Source of the DNA: Chlorocebus sabaeus | Lineage: Eukaryota > Chordata > Mammalia > Primates > Cercopithecidae | Assembly (NCBI RefSeq): GCF_047675955.1 | Contig: NW_027327626.1 | Span: 992,001-1,056,000 of the forward strand | Direction: 5' to 3' | Length of the DNA: 64,000 bases | Shown here: positions 20,527-33,480 of the stretch, piece after piece | Layout: every line of letters begins with the position of its first letter | How positions within the stretch are numbered: the stretch's first letter is position 1 | Notes under the pieces: model-generated | The model's database searches: none | Seen by the model: only the letters and a program-made list of their open reading frames with translations | Told to the model about the DNA's origin: nothing | Made by a program: the position numbers and the translations under genes

Positions 20527-23500
20527 CTTTCTGAGAAACTGCTCTGTGTTCTGTTAATTCATCTCACAGAGTTACATCTTTCCGTTCAAGAAGCCTTTCT
20601 CTAAGGCTGTTCTTGTGGAATTGGCAAAGGGATATTTGGAAGCCCTTAGAGGGCTATGGTGAAAAAGGAAATATCTTCCGTTCAAAACTGGAAAGAAGCT
20701 TTCTGAGAAACTGCTCTGTGTTCTGTTAATTCATCTCACAGGGTTACATGTTTCCCTTCAAGAAGCCTGTCGCTAAGGCTGTTCTTGTGGAATTGGCAAA
20801 GGGATATTTGGAAGCCCATTGAGGGCTATGGTGAAAAAGGAAATATCTTCCGTTCAAAACTGGAAAGAAGCTTTCTGAGAAACTGCTCTGTGTTCTGTTA
20901 ATTCATCTCACAGAGTTACATCTTTCCCTTCAAGAAGCCTTTCTCTAAGGCTGTTCTTGTGGAATTGGCAAAGGGATATTTGGAAGCCCTTAGAGGGCTA
21001 TGGTGAAAAAGGAAATATCTTCCGTTCAAAACTGGAAAGAAGCTTTCTGAGAAACTGCTCTGTGTTCTGTCAATTCATCACACAGAGTTACATCTTTCCC
21101 TTCAAGAAGACTTTCGCTGAGGCTGTTCTTGTGGAATTGTCAAAGGGATATTTGGAAGCCCATAGAGGGCTATGGTGAAAAAGGAAATATCTTCCGTTCA
21201 AAACTGGAAAGAAGCTTTCTGAGAAACTGCTCTGTGTTCTGTTAATTCATCTCACAGAGTTACATCTTTCCCTTCCAGAAGCCTTTCGCTAAGGCTGTTC
21301 TTGTGGAATTGGCAAAGGGATATTTGGAAGCCCATAGAGGGCTATGGTGAAAAAGGAAATATCTTCCGTTCAAAACTGGAAAGAAGCTTTCTGAGAAACT
21401 GCTCTGTGTTCTGTTAATTTATCTCACAGAGTTACATCTTTCCCTTCAAGAAGCCTTTCGCTAAGGCTGTTCTTATAGAATTGGCAAAGGGATATTTGGA
21501 AGCCCATAGATGGCTATGGTGAAAAAGGAAATATCTTCCGTTCAAAACTGGAAAGAAGCTTTCTGAGAAACTGCTCTGTGTTCTGTTAATTCATCTCACA
21601 GAGTTACATCTTTCCCTTCAAGAAGCCTTTCGCTAAGGCTGTTCTTGTGGAATTGGCAAAGGGATATTTGGAAGCCCATAGAGGGCTATGGTGAAAAAGG
21701 AAATATCTTCCGTTCAAAACTGGAAAGAAGCTTTCTGAGAAACTGCTCTGTGTTCTGTTAATTCATCTCACAGAGTTACATCTTTCCCTTCAAGAAGCCT
21801 TTCGCTAAGGCTGTTCTTGTGGAATTGGCCAAGGGATATTTGGAAGCCCATAGAGGGCTATGGTGAAAAAGGAAATATCTTCCGTTCAAAGCTGGAAAGA
21901 AGCTTTCTGAGAAACTGCTCTGTGTTCTGTTAATTCATCTCACAGAGTTACATCTTTCTCTTCAAGAAGCCTTTCGCTATGGCTGTTCTTGTGGAATAGG
22001 AAAAGGGATATTTGGAAGCCCATAGAGGGCTATGGTGAAAAAGGAAATATCTTCCGGTCAAAACCGGAAAGAAGCTTTCTGAGAAACTGGTCTGTGTTCT
22101 GTTAATTCATCTCACAGAGTTACATCTTTCCCTTCAAGAAGCCTGTCGCTAAGGCTATTCTTGTGGAATTGGCAAAGGGATATTTGGAAGCCCATAGAGG
22201 GCTATGGTGAAAAAGGAAATATCTTCCGTTCAAAACTGGAAAGAAGCTTTCTGAGAAACTGCTCTGTGTTCTGTTAATTCATCTCACAGAGTTACATCTT
22301 TCCCTTCAAGAAGCCTTTCGCTAAGGCTGTTCTTGTGGAATTGGCAAAGGGATATTTGGAAGCCCATAGAGGGCTATGTTGAAAAAGGAAATATCTTTCG
22401 TTCAAAACTGGAAAGAAGCTTTCTGAGAAACTGCTCTGTGTTCTGTTAATTCATCTCACAGAGCTACATCTTTCCCTTCAAGAAGCCTTTCGCTAAGGCT
22501 GTTCTTGTGGAACTGGCAAAGGGATATTTGGAAGCCCATAGTGGGCTATGGTGAATAAGGAAATATCTTCCGTTCAAAACTGGAAAGAAGCTTTCTGAGA
22601 AACTGCTCTGTGTTCTCTTAATTCATCTCACAGAGTTACATCTTTCCGTTCATGAAGCCTTTCGCTAAGACTGTTCTTGTAGAATTGGCGAAGGGATATT
22701 TGGAAGCCCATAGAGGGCTATGGTGAAAAAGGAAATACCTTCCGTTCAAAACTGGAAAGAAGCTTTCTGAGAAACTGCTCTGTGTTCTGTTAATTCATCT
22801 CAGAGAGTTACATCTTTCCCTTCAAGAAGCCTTTCGCTAAGGCTGTTCTTGTGGAATTGGCAAAGGGATATTTGGAAGCCCATAGAGGGCTATGGTGAAA
22901 AAGGAAATATCTTCCGTTCAAAACTGGAAAGAGGCTTTCTGAGAAACTGCTCTGTGTTCTGTTAATTCATCTCACAGAGTTACATCTTTCCCTTCAAGAA
23001 GCCTTTCGCTAAGGCTGTTCTTGTGGAATTGGAAAAGGGATATTTGGAAGCCCATAGAGGGCTATGGTGAAAAAGGAAATATCTTCCGTTCAAAACTGGA
23101 AAGAAGCTTTCTGAGAAACTGCTTTGTGTTCTGTTAATTCATCTCACAGAGTTACATCTTTCCCTTCAAGAAGCCTTTCGCTAAGGCTGTTCTTGTGGAA
23201 TTGGCAAAGGGATATTTGGAAGCCCATAGAGGGCTATGGTGAAAAAGGAAATATCTTCCGTTCAAAACTGGAAAGAAGCTTTCTGAGAAACTGCTCTGTG
23301 TTCTGTTAATTTATCTCACAGAGTTACATCTTTCCGTTCAAGAAGCCTTTCGCTAAGACTGTTCTTGTAGAATTGGCAAAGGGATATTTGGAAGCCCATA
23401 GAGGGCTATGGTGAAAAAGGAAATATCTTCCGTTCAAAACTGGAAAGAAGCTTTCTGAGAAACTGCTCTGTGTTCTGTTAATTCATCTCACAGAGTTACA

Positions 23501-24653
23501 TCTTTCCCTTCAAGAAGCCTTTCGCTAAGGCTGTTCTTGTGGAATTGCAAAGGGATATTTGGAAGCCCATTGAGGGCTATGGTGAAAAAGGAAATATCTT
23601 CCGTTCGAAACCGGAAAGAAGCTTTCTGAGAAACTGCTATGTGTTCTGTTAATTCATCTCACAGAGTTACATCTTTCCCTTCAAGAAGCCTTTCGCTAAG
23701 GCTGTTCTTGTGGAACTGGCAAAGGGATATTTGGAAGCCCATAGAGGGCTATGGTGAAAAAGGAAATATCTTCCGTTCAAAACTGGAAAGAAGCTTTCTG
23801 AGAAACTACTCTGTGTTCTCTTAATTCATCTCACAGAGTTACATCTTTCCCTTCAAGAAGCCTTTCGCGAAGGCTGTTCTTGTGGAATTGGCCAAGGGAT
23901 ATTTGGAAGCCCATAGAGGGCTATGGTGAAAAAGGAAATATCTTCCGTTCAAAACTGGAAAGAAGCTTTCTGAGAAACTGCTCTGTGTTCTGTTAATTCA
24001 TCTCACAGAGGTACATCTTTCCCTTCAAGAAGCCTTTCGCTAAGACTGTTCTTGTGGAATTGGCAAAGGGATATTTGGAAGCCCATAGAGGGCTTTGGTT
24101 AAAAAGGAAATATCTTCCGTTCAAAACTGGAAAGAAGCTTTCTGAGAAACTGCTCTGTGTTCTGTTAATTCATCTCACAGAGTTATATCTTTCCCTTCAA
24201 GAAGCCTTTCGCTAAGGCTGTTCTTGTGGAATTGGCCAAGGGATATTTGGAAGCCCTTAGAGGGCTATGGTGAAAAAGGAAATATCTTCCGTTCAAAACT
24301 GGAAAGAAGCTTTCTGAGAAACTGCTCTGTGTTCTGTTAATTCATCTCACAGAGTTACATCTTTCCCTTCAAGAAGCCTTTCGCTAAGGCTGTTCTTGTG
24401 GAATTGGCAAAGGGATATTTGGAAGCCCATAGAGGGCTATGGTGAAAAAGGAAATATCTTCCGTTCAAAACTGGAAAGAAGCTTTCTGAGAAACTGCTCT
24501 GTGTTCTGTTAGTTCATCTCACAGAGTTACATCTTTCCCTTCAAGAAGCCTTTCGCTAAGGCTGTTCTTGTGGAATTGGCAAAGGGATATTTGGAATCCC
24601 ATAGGGGGCTATGGTTAAAAAGGAAATATCTTCCGTTCAAAACTGGAAAGAAG
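20527..24653 (+). repeat. Block D, copy 2 (24-monomer unit, 4127 bp)
   Basis: Nearly identical to the preceding unit. The differences I noticed are 21511 T for 17384 G, 22157 A for 18030 G, 22890 C for 18763 G, and 23751 A for 19624 T. About four changes in 4.1 kb implies a recent tandem duplication or ongoing gene conversion. A third, slightly more diverged version of the same order lies within 26690-30850. Confidence 0.9.
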
Positions 24654-26690
24654 CTTTCTGAGAAACTGCTCTGTGTTCTGTTAATTCATCTCACAGAGTT
24701 ACATCTTTCCCTTCAAGAAGCCTTTCGCTAAGGCTGTTCTTGTGGAATTGGGAAAGGGATATTTGGAAGCCCATAGAGGGCTATGGTGAAAAAGGAAATA
24801 TCTTCCGTTCAATATTGGAAAGAAGCTTTCTGAGAAACTGCTCTGTGTTCTGTTAATTCATCTCACAGAGTTACATCTTTCCCTTCAAGAAGCCTTTCGC
24901 TAAGGCTGTTCTTGTGGAATTGGCAAAGGGATATTTGGAAGCCCATAGAGGGCTATGGTGAAAAAGGAAATATCTTCCGTTCAAAACTGGAAAGAAGCTT
25001 TCTGAGAAACTGCACTGTGTTCTCTTAATTCATCTCACAGAGTTACATCTTTCCCTTCAAGAAGCCTTTCGCTAAGGCTGTTCTTGTGGAATTGGCAAAG
25101 GGATATTTGGAAGCCCATAGAGGGCTACGGTGAAAAAGGAAATATCTTCCGTTCAAAACTGGAAAGAAGGTTTCTGAGAAACTGCTCTCTGTTCCGTTAA
25201 TTCATCTCACAGAGTTACTTCCTCCCCTTCAAGAAGCCTTTCGCTAAGGCTGTTCTTGTGGAATTGGCAAATGATATTTGGAAGCCCATAGAGGGCTATG
25301 GTGAAAAAGGAAATATCTTCCGTTCAAAACTGGAAAGAAGCTTTCTGAGAAACTGCTCTGTGTTCTGTTAATTCATCTCACAGAGTTACATCTTTCCCTT
25401 CAAGAAGCCTTTCGCTAAGGCTGTTCTTGTGGAATTGGCAAAGGGATATTTGGAAGCCCATAGAGGGCTATGGTGAAAAAGGAAATATCTTCCGTTCAAA
25501 ACTGGAAAGAAGCTTTCTGAGAAACTGCTCTGTGATCTGTCAATTCATCACACAGAGTTACTTCTTTCCCTTCAAGAAGCCTTTCGCTGAGGCTGTTCTT
25601 GTGGAATTGGCAAAGGGATATTTGGAAGCCCATAGAGGGCTATGGTGAAAAAGGAAATATCTTCCGTTCAAAACTGGAAAGAAGCTTTCTGAGAAACTGC
25701 TCTGTGTTCTGTTAATTCATCTCACAGAGTTACATCTTTCCCTTCAAGAAGCCTTTCGCTAAGGCTGTTCTTGTGGAATGGGCAAAGGGATATTTGGAAG
25801 CCCGTAGAGGGCTATGGTGAAAAAGGAAATATCTTCCGTTCAAAACTGGAAAGAAGCTTTCTGAGAAACTGCTCTGTGTTCTGTTAATTCATCTCACAGA
25901 GTTACATCTTTCCCTTCAAGAAGCCTTTCGCTAAGGCTATTCTTGTGGAATTGGCAAAGGGAGATTTGGAAGCCCATAGAGGGCTATGGTAAAAAAGGAA
26001 ATATCTTCCGTTCAAAACTGGAAAGAAGCTTTCTGAGAAACTGCTCTTTGTTCTGTTAACTCATCTCACAGTGTTACATCTTTCCCTTCAAGAAGCCTGT
26101 CGCTAAGGCTGTTCTTGTGGAATTGGACAAAGGGATATTTGGAAGCCCATAGACGGCTATGGTGAAAAAGGAAATATCTTCCGTTCAAAACTGGAAAGAA
26201 GCTTTCTGAGAAACTGCTCTGTGTTCTCTTAATTCATCTCACAGAGTTACATCTTTCCGTTCAAGAAGCCTTTCGCTAAGACTGTTCTTGTGGAATTGGC
26301 AAAGGGATATTTGGAAGCCCATAGAGGGCTATGGTGAAAAAGGAAATATCTTCCGTTCAAAACTGGAAAGAAGCTTTCTGAGAAACTGCTCTGTGTTCTG
26401 TTAATTCATCTCACAGAGTTACATGTTTCCCTTCAAGAAGCCTTTCGCTAAGGCTGTTCTTGTGGAATTGGCAAAGGGATATTTGGAAGCCCATAGAGGG
26501 CTATGGTGAAAAAGGAAATATCTTCCGTTCAAAACTGGAAAGAAGCTTTCTGAGAAACTGCTCTGTGTTCTGTTAATTCATCTCACAGGGTTACATGTTT
26601 CCCTTCAAGAAGCCTGTCGCTAAGGCTGTTCTTGTGGAATTGGCAAAGGGATATTTGGAAGCCCATTGAGGGCTATGGTGAAAAAGGAAA
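24654..26690 (+). repeat. Tail of block E, copy 1
   Basis: Unusual monomers run in this order: CAATATTGG (about 24811), GCACTGTG with TCTCTTAATTC (about 25012), CTACGG with GAAGGTTTC, CTCTCTGTTCCG and TTACTTCCTCCCC (about 25127-25225), the shortened GGCAAATGATATTTGG (about 25264), GTGATCTGTC (about 25532), GGAGATTTGG (about 25959), TTGGACAAAGG (one-base insertion, about 26123) and CATAGACGGC (about 26149). All recur 6191 bp later. The last two monomers (about 26340-26690) resemble 16080-16360. Confidence 0.85.
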
Positions 26691-29600
26691 TATCTTCCGT
26701 TCAAAACTGGAAAGAAGCTTTCTGAGAAACTGCTCTGTGTTCTGTTAATTCATCTCACAGAGTTACATCTTTCCCTTCAAGAAGCCTTTCTCTAAGGCTG
26801 TTCTTGTGGAATTGGAAAAGGGATATTTGGAAGCCCTTAGAGGGCTATGGTGAAAAAGGAAATATCTTCCGTTCAAAACTGGAAAGAAGCTTTCTGAGAA
26901 ACTGCTCTGTGTTCTGTTAATTCATCTCACAGGGTTACATGTTTCCCTTCAAGAAGCCTGTCGCTAAGGCTGTTCTTGTGGAATTGGCAAAGGGATATTT
27001 GGAAGCCCATTGAGGGCTATGGTGAAAAAGGAAATATCTTCCGTTCAAAACTGGAAAGAAGCTTTCTGAGAAACTGCTCTGTGTTCTGTTAATTCATCTC
27101 ACAGAGTTACATCTTTCCCTTCAAGAAGCCTTTCTCTAAGGCTGTTCTTGTGGAATTGGCAAAGGGATATTTGGAAGCCCTTAGAGGGCTATGGTGAAAA
27201 AGGAAATATCTTCCGTTCAAAACTGGAAAGAAGCTTTCTGAGAAACTGCTCTGTGTTCTGTCAATTCATCACACAGAGTTACATCTTTCCCTTCAAGAAG
27301 ACTTTCGCTGAGGCTGTTCTTGTGGAATTGTCAAAGGGATATTTGGAAGCCCATTGAGGGCTATGGTGAAAAAGGAAATATCTTCCGTTCAAAACTGGAA
27401 AGAAGCTTTCTGAGAAACTGCTCTGTGTTCTGTTAATTCATCTCACAGAGTTACATCTTTCCCTTCAAGAAGCCTTTCGCTAAGGCTGTTCTTGTGGAAT
27501 TGGCAAAGGGATATTTGGAAGCCCATAGAGGGCTATGGTGAAAAAGGAAATATCTTCCGTTCAAAACTGGAAAGAAGCTTTCTGAGAAACTGCTCTGTGT
27601 TCTGTTAATTTATCTCACAGAGTTACATCTTTCCCTTCAAGAAGCCTTTCGCTAAGGCTGTTCTTATAGAATTGGCAAAGGGATATTTGGAAGCCCATAG
27701 AGGGCTATGGTGAAAAAGGAAATATCTTCCGTTCAAAACTGGAAAGAAGCTTTCTGAGAAACTGCTCTGTGTTCTGTTAATTCATCTCACAGAGTTACAT
27801 CTTTCCCTTCAAGAAGCCTTTCGCTAAGACTGTTCTTGTGGAATTGGCAAAGGGATATTTGGAAGCCCATAGAGGGCTATGGTGAAAAAGGAAATATCTT
27901 CCGTTCAAAACTGGAAAGAAGCTTTCTGAGAAACTGCTCTGTGTTCTGTTAATTCATCTCACAGAGTTACATCTTTCCCTTCAAGAAGCCTTTCGCTAAG
28001 GCTGTTCTTGTGGAATTGGCCAAGGGATATTTGGAAGCCCATAGAGGGCTATGGTGAAAAAGGAAATATCTTCCGTTCAAAGCTGGAAAGAAGCTTTCTG
28101 AGAAACTGCTCTGTGTTCTGTTAATTCATCTCACAGAGTTACATCTTTCTCTTCAAGAAGCCTTTCGCTATGGCTGTTCTTGTGGAATAGGAAAAGGGAT
28201 ATTTGGAAGCCCATAGAGGGCTATGGTGAAAAAGGAAATATCTTCCGGTCAAAACCGGAAAGAAGCTTTCTGAGAAACTGGTCTGTGTTCTGTTAATTCA
28301 TCTCACAGAGTTACATCTTTCCCTTCAAGAAGCCTGTCGCTAAGGCTGTTCTTGTGGAATTGGCAAAGGGATATTTGGAAGCCCATAGAGGGCTATGGTG
28401 AAAAAGGAAATATCTTCCGTTCAAAACTGGAAAGAAGCTTTCTGAGAAACTGCTCTGTGTTCTGTTAATTCATCTCACAGAGTTACATCTTTCCCTTCAA
28501 GAAGCCTTTCGCTAAGGCTGTTCTTGTGGAATTGGCAAAGGGATATTTGGAAGCCCATAGAGGGCTATGTTGAAAAAGGAAATATCTTTCGTTCAAAACT
28601 GGAAAGAAGCTTTCTGAGAAACTGCTCTGTGTTCTGTTAATTCATCTCACAGAGCTACATCTTTCCCTTCAAGAAGCCTTTCGCTAAGGCTGTTCTTGTG
28701 GAACTGGCAAAGGGATATTTGGAAGCCCATAGTGGGCTATGGTGAATAAGGAAATATCTTCCGTTCAAAACTGGAAAGAAGCTTTCTGAGAAACTGCTCT
28801 GTGTTCTCTTAATTCATCTCACAGAGTTACATCTTTCCGTTCATGAAGCCTTTCGCTAAGACTGTTCTTGTAGAATTGGCGAAGGGATATTTGGAAGCCC
28901 ATAGAGGGCTATGGTGAAAAAGGAAATACCTTCCGTTCAAAACTGGAAAGAAGCTTTCTGAGAAACTGCTCTGTGTTCTGTTAATTCATCTCAGAGAGTT
29001 ACATCTTTCCCTTCAAGAAGCCTTTCGCTAAGGCTGTTCTTGTGGAATTGGCAAAGGGATATTTGGAAGCCCATAGAGGGCTATGGTGAAAAAGGAAATA
29101 TCTTCCGTTCAAAACTGGAAAGAGGCTTTCTGAGAAACTGCTCTGTGTTCTGTTAATTCATCTCACAGAGTTACATCTTTCCCTTCAAGAAGCCTTTCGC
29201 TAAGGCTGTTCTTGTGGAATTGGAAAAGGGATATTTGGAAGCCCATAGAGGGCTATGGTGAAAAAGGAAATATCTTCCGTTCAAAACTGGAAAGAAGCTT
29301 TCTGAGAAACTGCTTTGTGTTCTGTTAATTCATCTCACAGAGTTACATCTTTCCCTTCAAGAAGCCTTTCGCTAAGGCTGTTCTTGTGGAATTGGCAAAG
29401 GGATATTTGGAAGCCCATAGAGGGCTATGGTGAAAAAGGAAATATCTTCCGTTCAAAACTGGAAAGAAGCTTTCTGAGAAACTGCTCTGTGTTCTGTTAA
29501 TTTATCTCACAGAGTTACATCTTTCCGTTCAAGAAGCCTTTCGCTAAGACTGTTCTTGTAGAATTGGCAAAGGGATATTTGGAAGCCCATAGAGGGCTAT

Positions 29601-32520
29601 GGTGAAAAAGGAAATATCTTCCGTTCAAAACTGGAAAGAAGCTTTCTGAGAAACTGCTCTGTGTTCTGTTAATTCATCTCACAGAGTTACATCTTTCCCT
29701 TCAAGAAGCCTTTCGCTAAGGCTGTTCTTGTGGAATTGCAAAGGGATATTTGGAAGCCCATTGAGGGCTATGGTGAAAAAGGAAATATCTTCCGTTCAAA
29801 ACCGGAAAGAAGCTTTCTGAGAAACTGCTCTGTGTTCTGTTAATTCATCTCACAGAGTTACATCTTTCCCTTCAAGAAGCCTTTCGCTAAGGCTGTTCTT
29901 GTGGAACTGGCAAAGGGATATTTGGAAGCCCATAGAGGGCTATGGTGAAAAAGGAAATATCTTCCGTTCAAAACTGGAAAGAAGCTTTCTGAGAAACTAC
30001 TCTGTGTTCTCTTAATTCATCTCACAGAGTTACATCTTTCCCTTCAAGAAGCCTTTCGCGAATGCTGTTCTTGTGGAATTGGCCAAGGGATATTTGGAAG
30101 CCCATAGAGGGCTATGGTGAAAAAGGAAATATCTTCCGTTCAAAACTGGAAAGAAGCTTTCTGAGAAACTGCTCTGTGTTCTGTTAATTCATCTCACAGA
30201 GGTACATCTTTCCCTTCAAGAAGCCTTTCGCTAAGACTGTTCTTGTGGAATTGGCAAAGGGATATTTGGAAGCCCATAGAGGGCTTTGGTGAAAAAGGAA
30301 ATATCTTCCGTTGAAAACTGGAAAGAAGCTTTCTGAGAAACTGCTCTGTGTTCTGTTAATTCATCTCACAGAGTTATATCTTTCCCTTCAAGAAGCCTTT
30401 CGCTAAGGCTGTTCTTGTGGAATTGGCCAAGGGATATTTGGAAGCCCTTAGAGGGCTATGGTGAAAAAGGAAATATCTTCCGTTCAAAACTGGAAAGAAG
30501 CTTTCTGAGAAACTGCTCTGTGTTCTGTTAATTCATCTCACAGAGTTACATCTTTCCCTTCAAGAAGCCTTTCGCTAAGGCTGTTCTTGTGGAATTGGCA
30601 AAGGGATATATGGAAGCCCATAGAGGGCTATGGTGAAAAAGGAAATATCTTCCGTTCAAAACTGGAAAGAAGCTTTCTGAGAAACTGCTCTGTGTTGTGT
30701 TAGTTCATCTCACAGAGTTACATCTTTCCCTTCAAGAAGCCTTTCGCTAAGGCTGTTCTTGTGGAATTGGCAAAGGGATATTTGGAATCCCATAGGGGGC
30801 TATGGTGAAAAAGGAAATATCTTCCGTTCAAAACTGGAAAGAAGCTTTCTGAGAAACTGCTCTGTGTTCTGTTAATTCATCTCACAGAGTTACATCTTTC
30901 CCTTCAAGAAGCCTTTCGCTAAGGCTGTTCTTGTGGAATTGGCAAAGGGATATTTGGAAGCCCATAGAGGGCTATGGTGAAAAAGGAAATATCTTCCGTT
31001 CAATATTGGAAAGAAGCTTTCTGAGAAACTGCTCTGTGTTCTGTTAATTCATCTCACAGAGTTACATCTTTCCCTTCAAGAAGCCTTTCGCTAAGGCTGT
31101 TCTTGTGGAATTGGCAAAGGGATATTTGGAAGCCCATAGAGGGCTATGGTGAAAAAGGAAATATCTTCCGTTCAAAACTGGAAAGAAGCTTTCTGAGAAA
31201 CTGCACTGTGTTCTCTTAATTCATCTCACAGAGTTACATCTTTCCCTTCAAGAAGCCTTTCGCTAAGGCTGTTCTTGAGGAATTGGCAAAGGGATATTTG
31301 GAAGCCCATAGAGGGCTACGGTGAAAAAGGAAATATCTTCCGTTCAAAACTGGAAAGAAGGTTTCTGAGAAACTGCTCTCTGTTCCGTTAATTCATCTCA
31401 CAGAGTTACTTCCTCCCCTTCAAGAAGCCTTTCGCTAAGGCTGTTCTTGTGGAATTGGCAAATGATATTTGGAAGCCCATAGAGGGCTATGGTGAAAAAG
31501 GAAATATCTTCCGTTCAAAACTGGAAAGAAGCTTTCTGAGAAACTGCTCTGTGTTCTGTTAATTCATCTCACAGAGTTACATCTTTCCCTTCAAGAAGCC
31601 TTTCGCTAAGGCTGTTCTTGTGGAATTGGCAAAGGGATATTTGGAAGCCCATAGAGGGCTATGGTGAAAAAGGAAATATCTTCCGTTCAAAACTGGAAAG
31701 AAGCTTTCTGAGAAAATGCTCTGTGATCTGTCAATTCATCACACAGAGTTACTTCTTTCCCTTCAAGAAGCCTTTCGCTGAGGCTGTTCTTGTGGAATTG
31801 GCAAAGGGATATTTGGAAGCCCATAGAGGGCTATGGTGAAAAAGGAAATATCTTCCGTTCAAAACTGGAAAGAAGCTTTCTGAGAAACTGCTCTGTGTTC
31901 TGTTAATTCATCTCACAGAGTTACATCTTTCCCTTCAAGAAGCCTTTTGCTAAGTCTGTTCTTGTGGAATTGGCAAAGGGATATTTGGAAGCCCGTAGAG
32001 GGCTATGGTGAAAAAGGAAATATCTTCCGTTCAAAACTGGAAAGAAGCTTTCTGAGAAACTGCTCTGTGTTCTGTTAATTCATCTCACAGAGTTCAATCT
32101 TTCCCTTCAAGTAGCCTTTCGCTAAGGCTGTTCTTGTGGAATTGGCAAAGGGAGATTTGGAAGCCCATAGAGGGCTATGGTGAAAAAGGAAATATCTTCC
32201 GTTCAAAACTGGAAAGAAGCTTTCTGAGAAACTGCTCTTTGTTCTGTTAACTCATCTCACAGTGTTACATCTTTCCCTTCAAGAAGCCTGTCGCTAAGGC
32301 TGTTCTTGTGGAATTGGACAAAGGGATATTTGGAAGCCCATAGACGGCTATGGTGAAAAAGGAAATATCTTCCGTTCAAAACTGGAAAGAAGCTTTCTGA
32401 GAAACTGCTCTGTGTTCTCTTAATTCACCTCACAGAGTTACATCTTTCCGTTCAAGAAGCCTTTCGCTAAGACTGTTCTTGTAGAATTGGCAAAGGGATA
32501 TTTGGAAGCCCATAGAGGGC
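26690..32520 (+). repeat. Block E, copy 2 (repeat of 20500-26330 at 6191 bp)
   Basis: About 34 monomers repeat at an offset of 6191 bp (36 monomers minus one base), including all the rare markers of block D and of the tail at 24.7-26.3 kb. Differences from copy 1 include CCATTGAGG (about 27351), TAAGACTG (about 27827), CAAAACCGG for CGAAACCGG (about 29798), GAATGCTG (about 30060), GATATATGG (about 30606) and AGTTCAATC (about 32091). It is more diverged than the D pair, so this copying event is probably older. Confidence 0.86.
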
Positions 32521-33480
32521 TATGGTGAAAAAGGAAATACCTTCCGTTCAAAACTGGAAAGAAGCTTTCTGAGAAACTGCTCTGTGTTCTGTTAATTCAT
32601 CTCACAGAGTTACATCTTTCCCTTCAAGAAGCCTTTCGCTAAGGCTGTTCTTGTGGAATTGGCAAAGGGATATTTGGAAGCCCATAGAGGGCTATGGTGA
32701 AAAAGGAAATATATTCCGTTCAAAACTGGAAAGAAGCTTTCTGAGAAACTGCTCTGTGTTCTGTTAATTCATCTCACAGAGTTACATCTTTCCCTTCAAG
32801 AAGCCTGTCGCTAAGGCTGTTCTTCTGGAATTGGAAAAGGGATATTTGGAAGCCCATAGAGGGCTATGGTGAAAAAGGAAATATCTTCCGTTCAAAATTG
32901 GAAAGAAGCTTTCTGAGAAACTGCTCTGTGTTCTGTTAATTCATCTCACAGTGTTATATCTTTCCCTTCAAGAAGCCTGTCGCTAAGGCTGTTCTTGTGG
33001 AATTGGACAAAGGGATATTTGGAAGCCCATTGAGGGCTATGGTGAAAAAGGAAATATCTTCCGTTCAAAACTGGAAAGAAGCTTTCTGAGAAACTGCTCT
33101 GTGTTCTGTTAATTCATCTCACAGAGTTACATCTTTCCCTTCAAGAAGCCTGTCGCTAAGGCTGTTCCTGTGGAATTGGAAAAGGGATATTTGGAAGCCC
33201 TTAGAGGGCTATGGTGAAAAAGGAAATATGTTCCGTTCAAAACTGGAAAGAAGCTTTCTGAGAAACTGCTCTGTGTTCTGTTAATTCATCTCACAGAGTT
33301 ACATCTTTCCCTTCAAGAAGCCTTTCGCTAAGTCTGTTCTTGTGGAATTGCAAAGGGATATTTGGAAGCCCATAGAGGGCTATGGTGAAAAAGGAAATAT
33401 CTTCCTTTGAAAACTGGAAAGAAGCTTTCTGAGAAACTGCTCTGTGTTCTGTTAATTCATCTCACAGAGTTACATCTTTC
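32521..33480 (+). repeat. More diverged monomers, no clear sister copy
   Basis: Most monomers here carry a private mixture: ATATTCCG (about 32711), TTCTTCTGGAATTGGAAAAGG (32821-32841), CAAAATTGG with CAGTGTTATATC (about 32896-32960), GTTCCTG (about 33164), ATATGTTCCG (about 33227), AAGTCTG with the deletion GAATTGCAAAGG (about 33331-33350) and CTTCCTTTGAAAAC (about 33402). I could not match this run as a block to any other part of the window. Confidence 0.7.
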
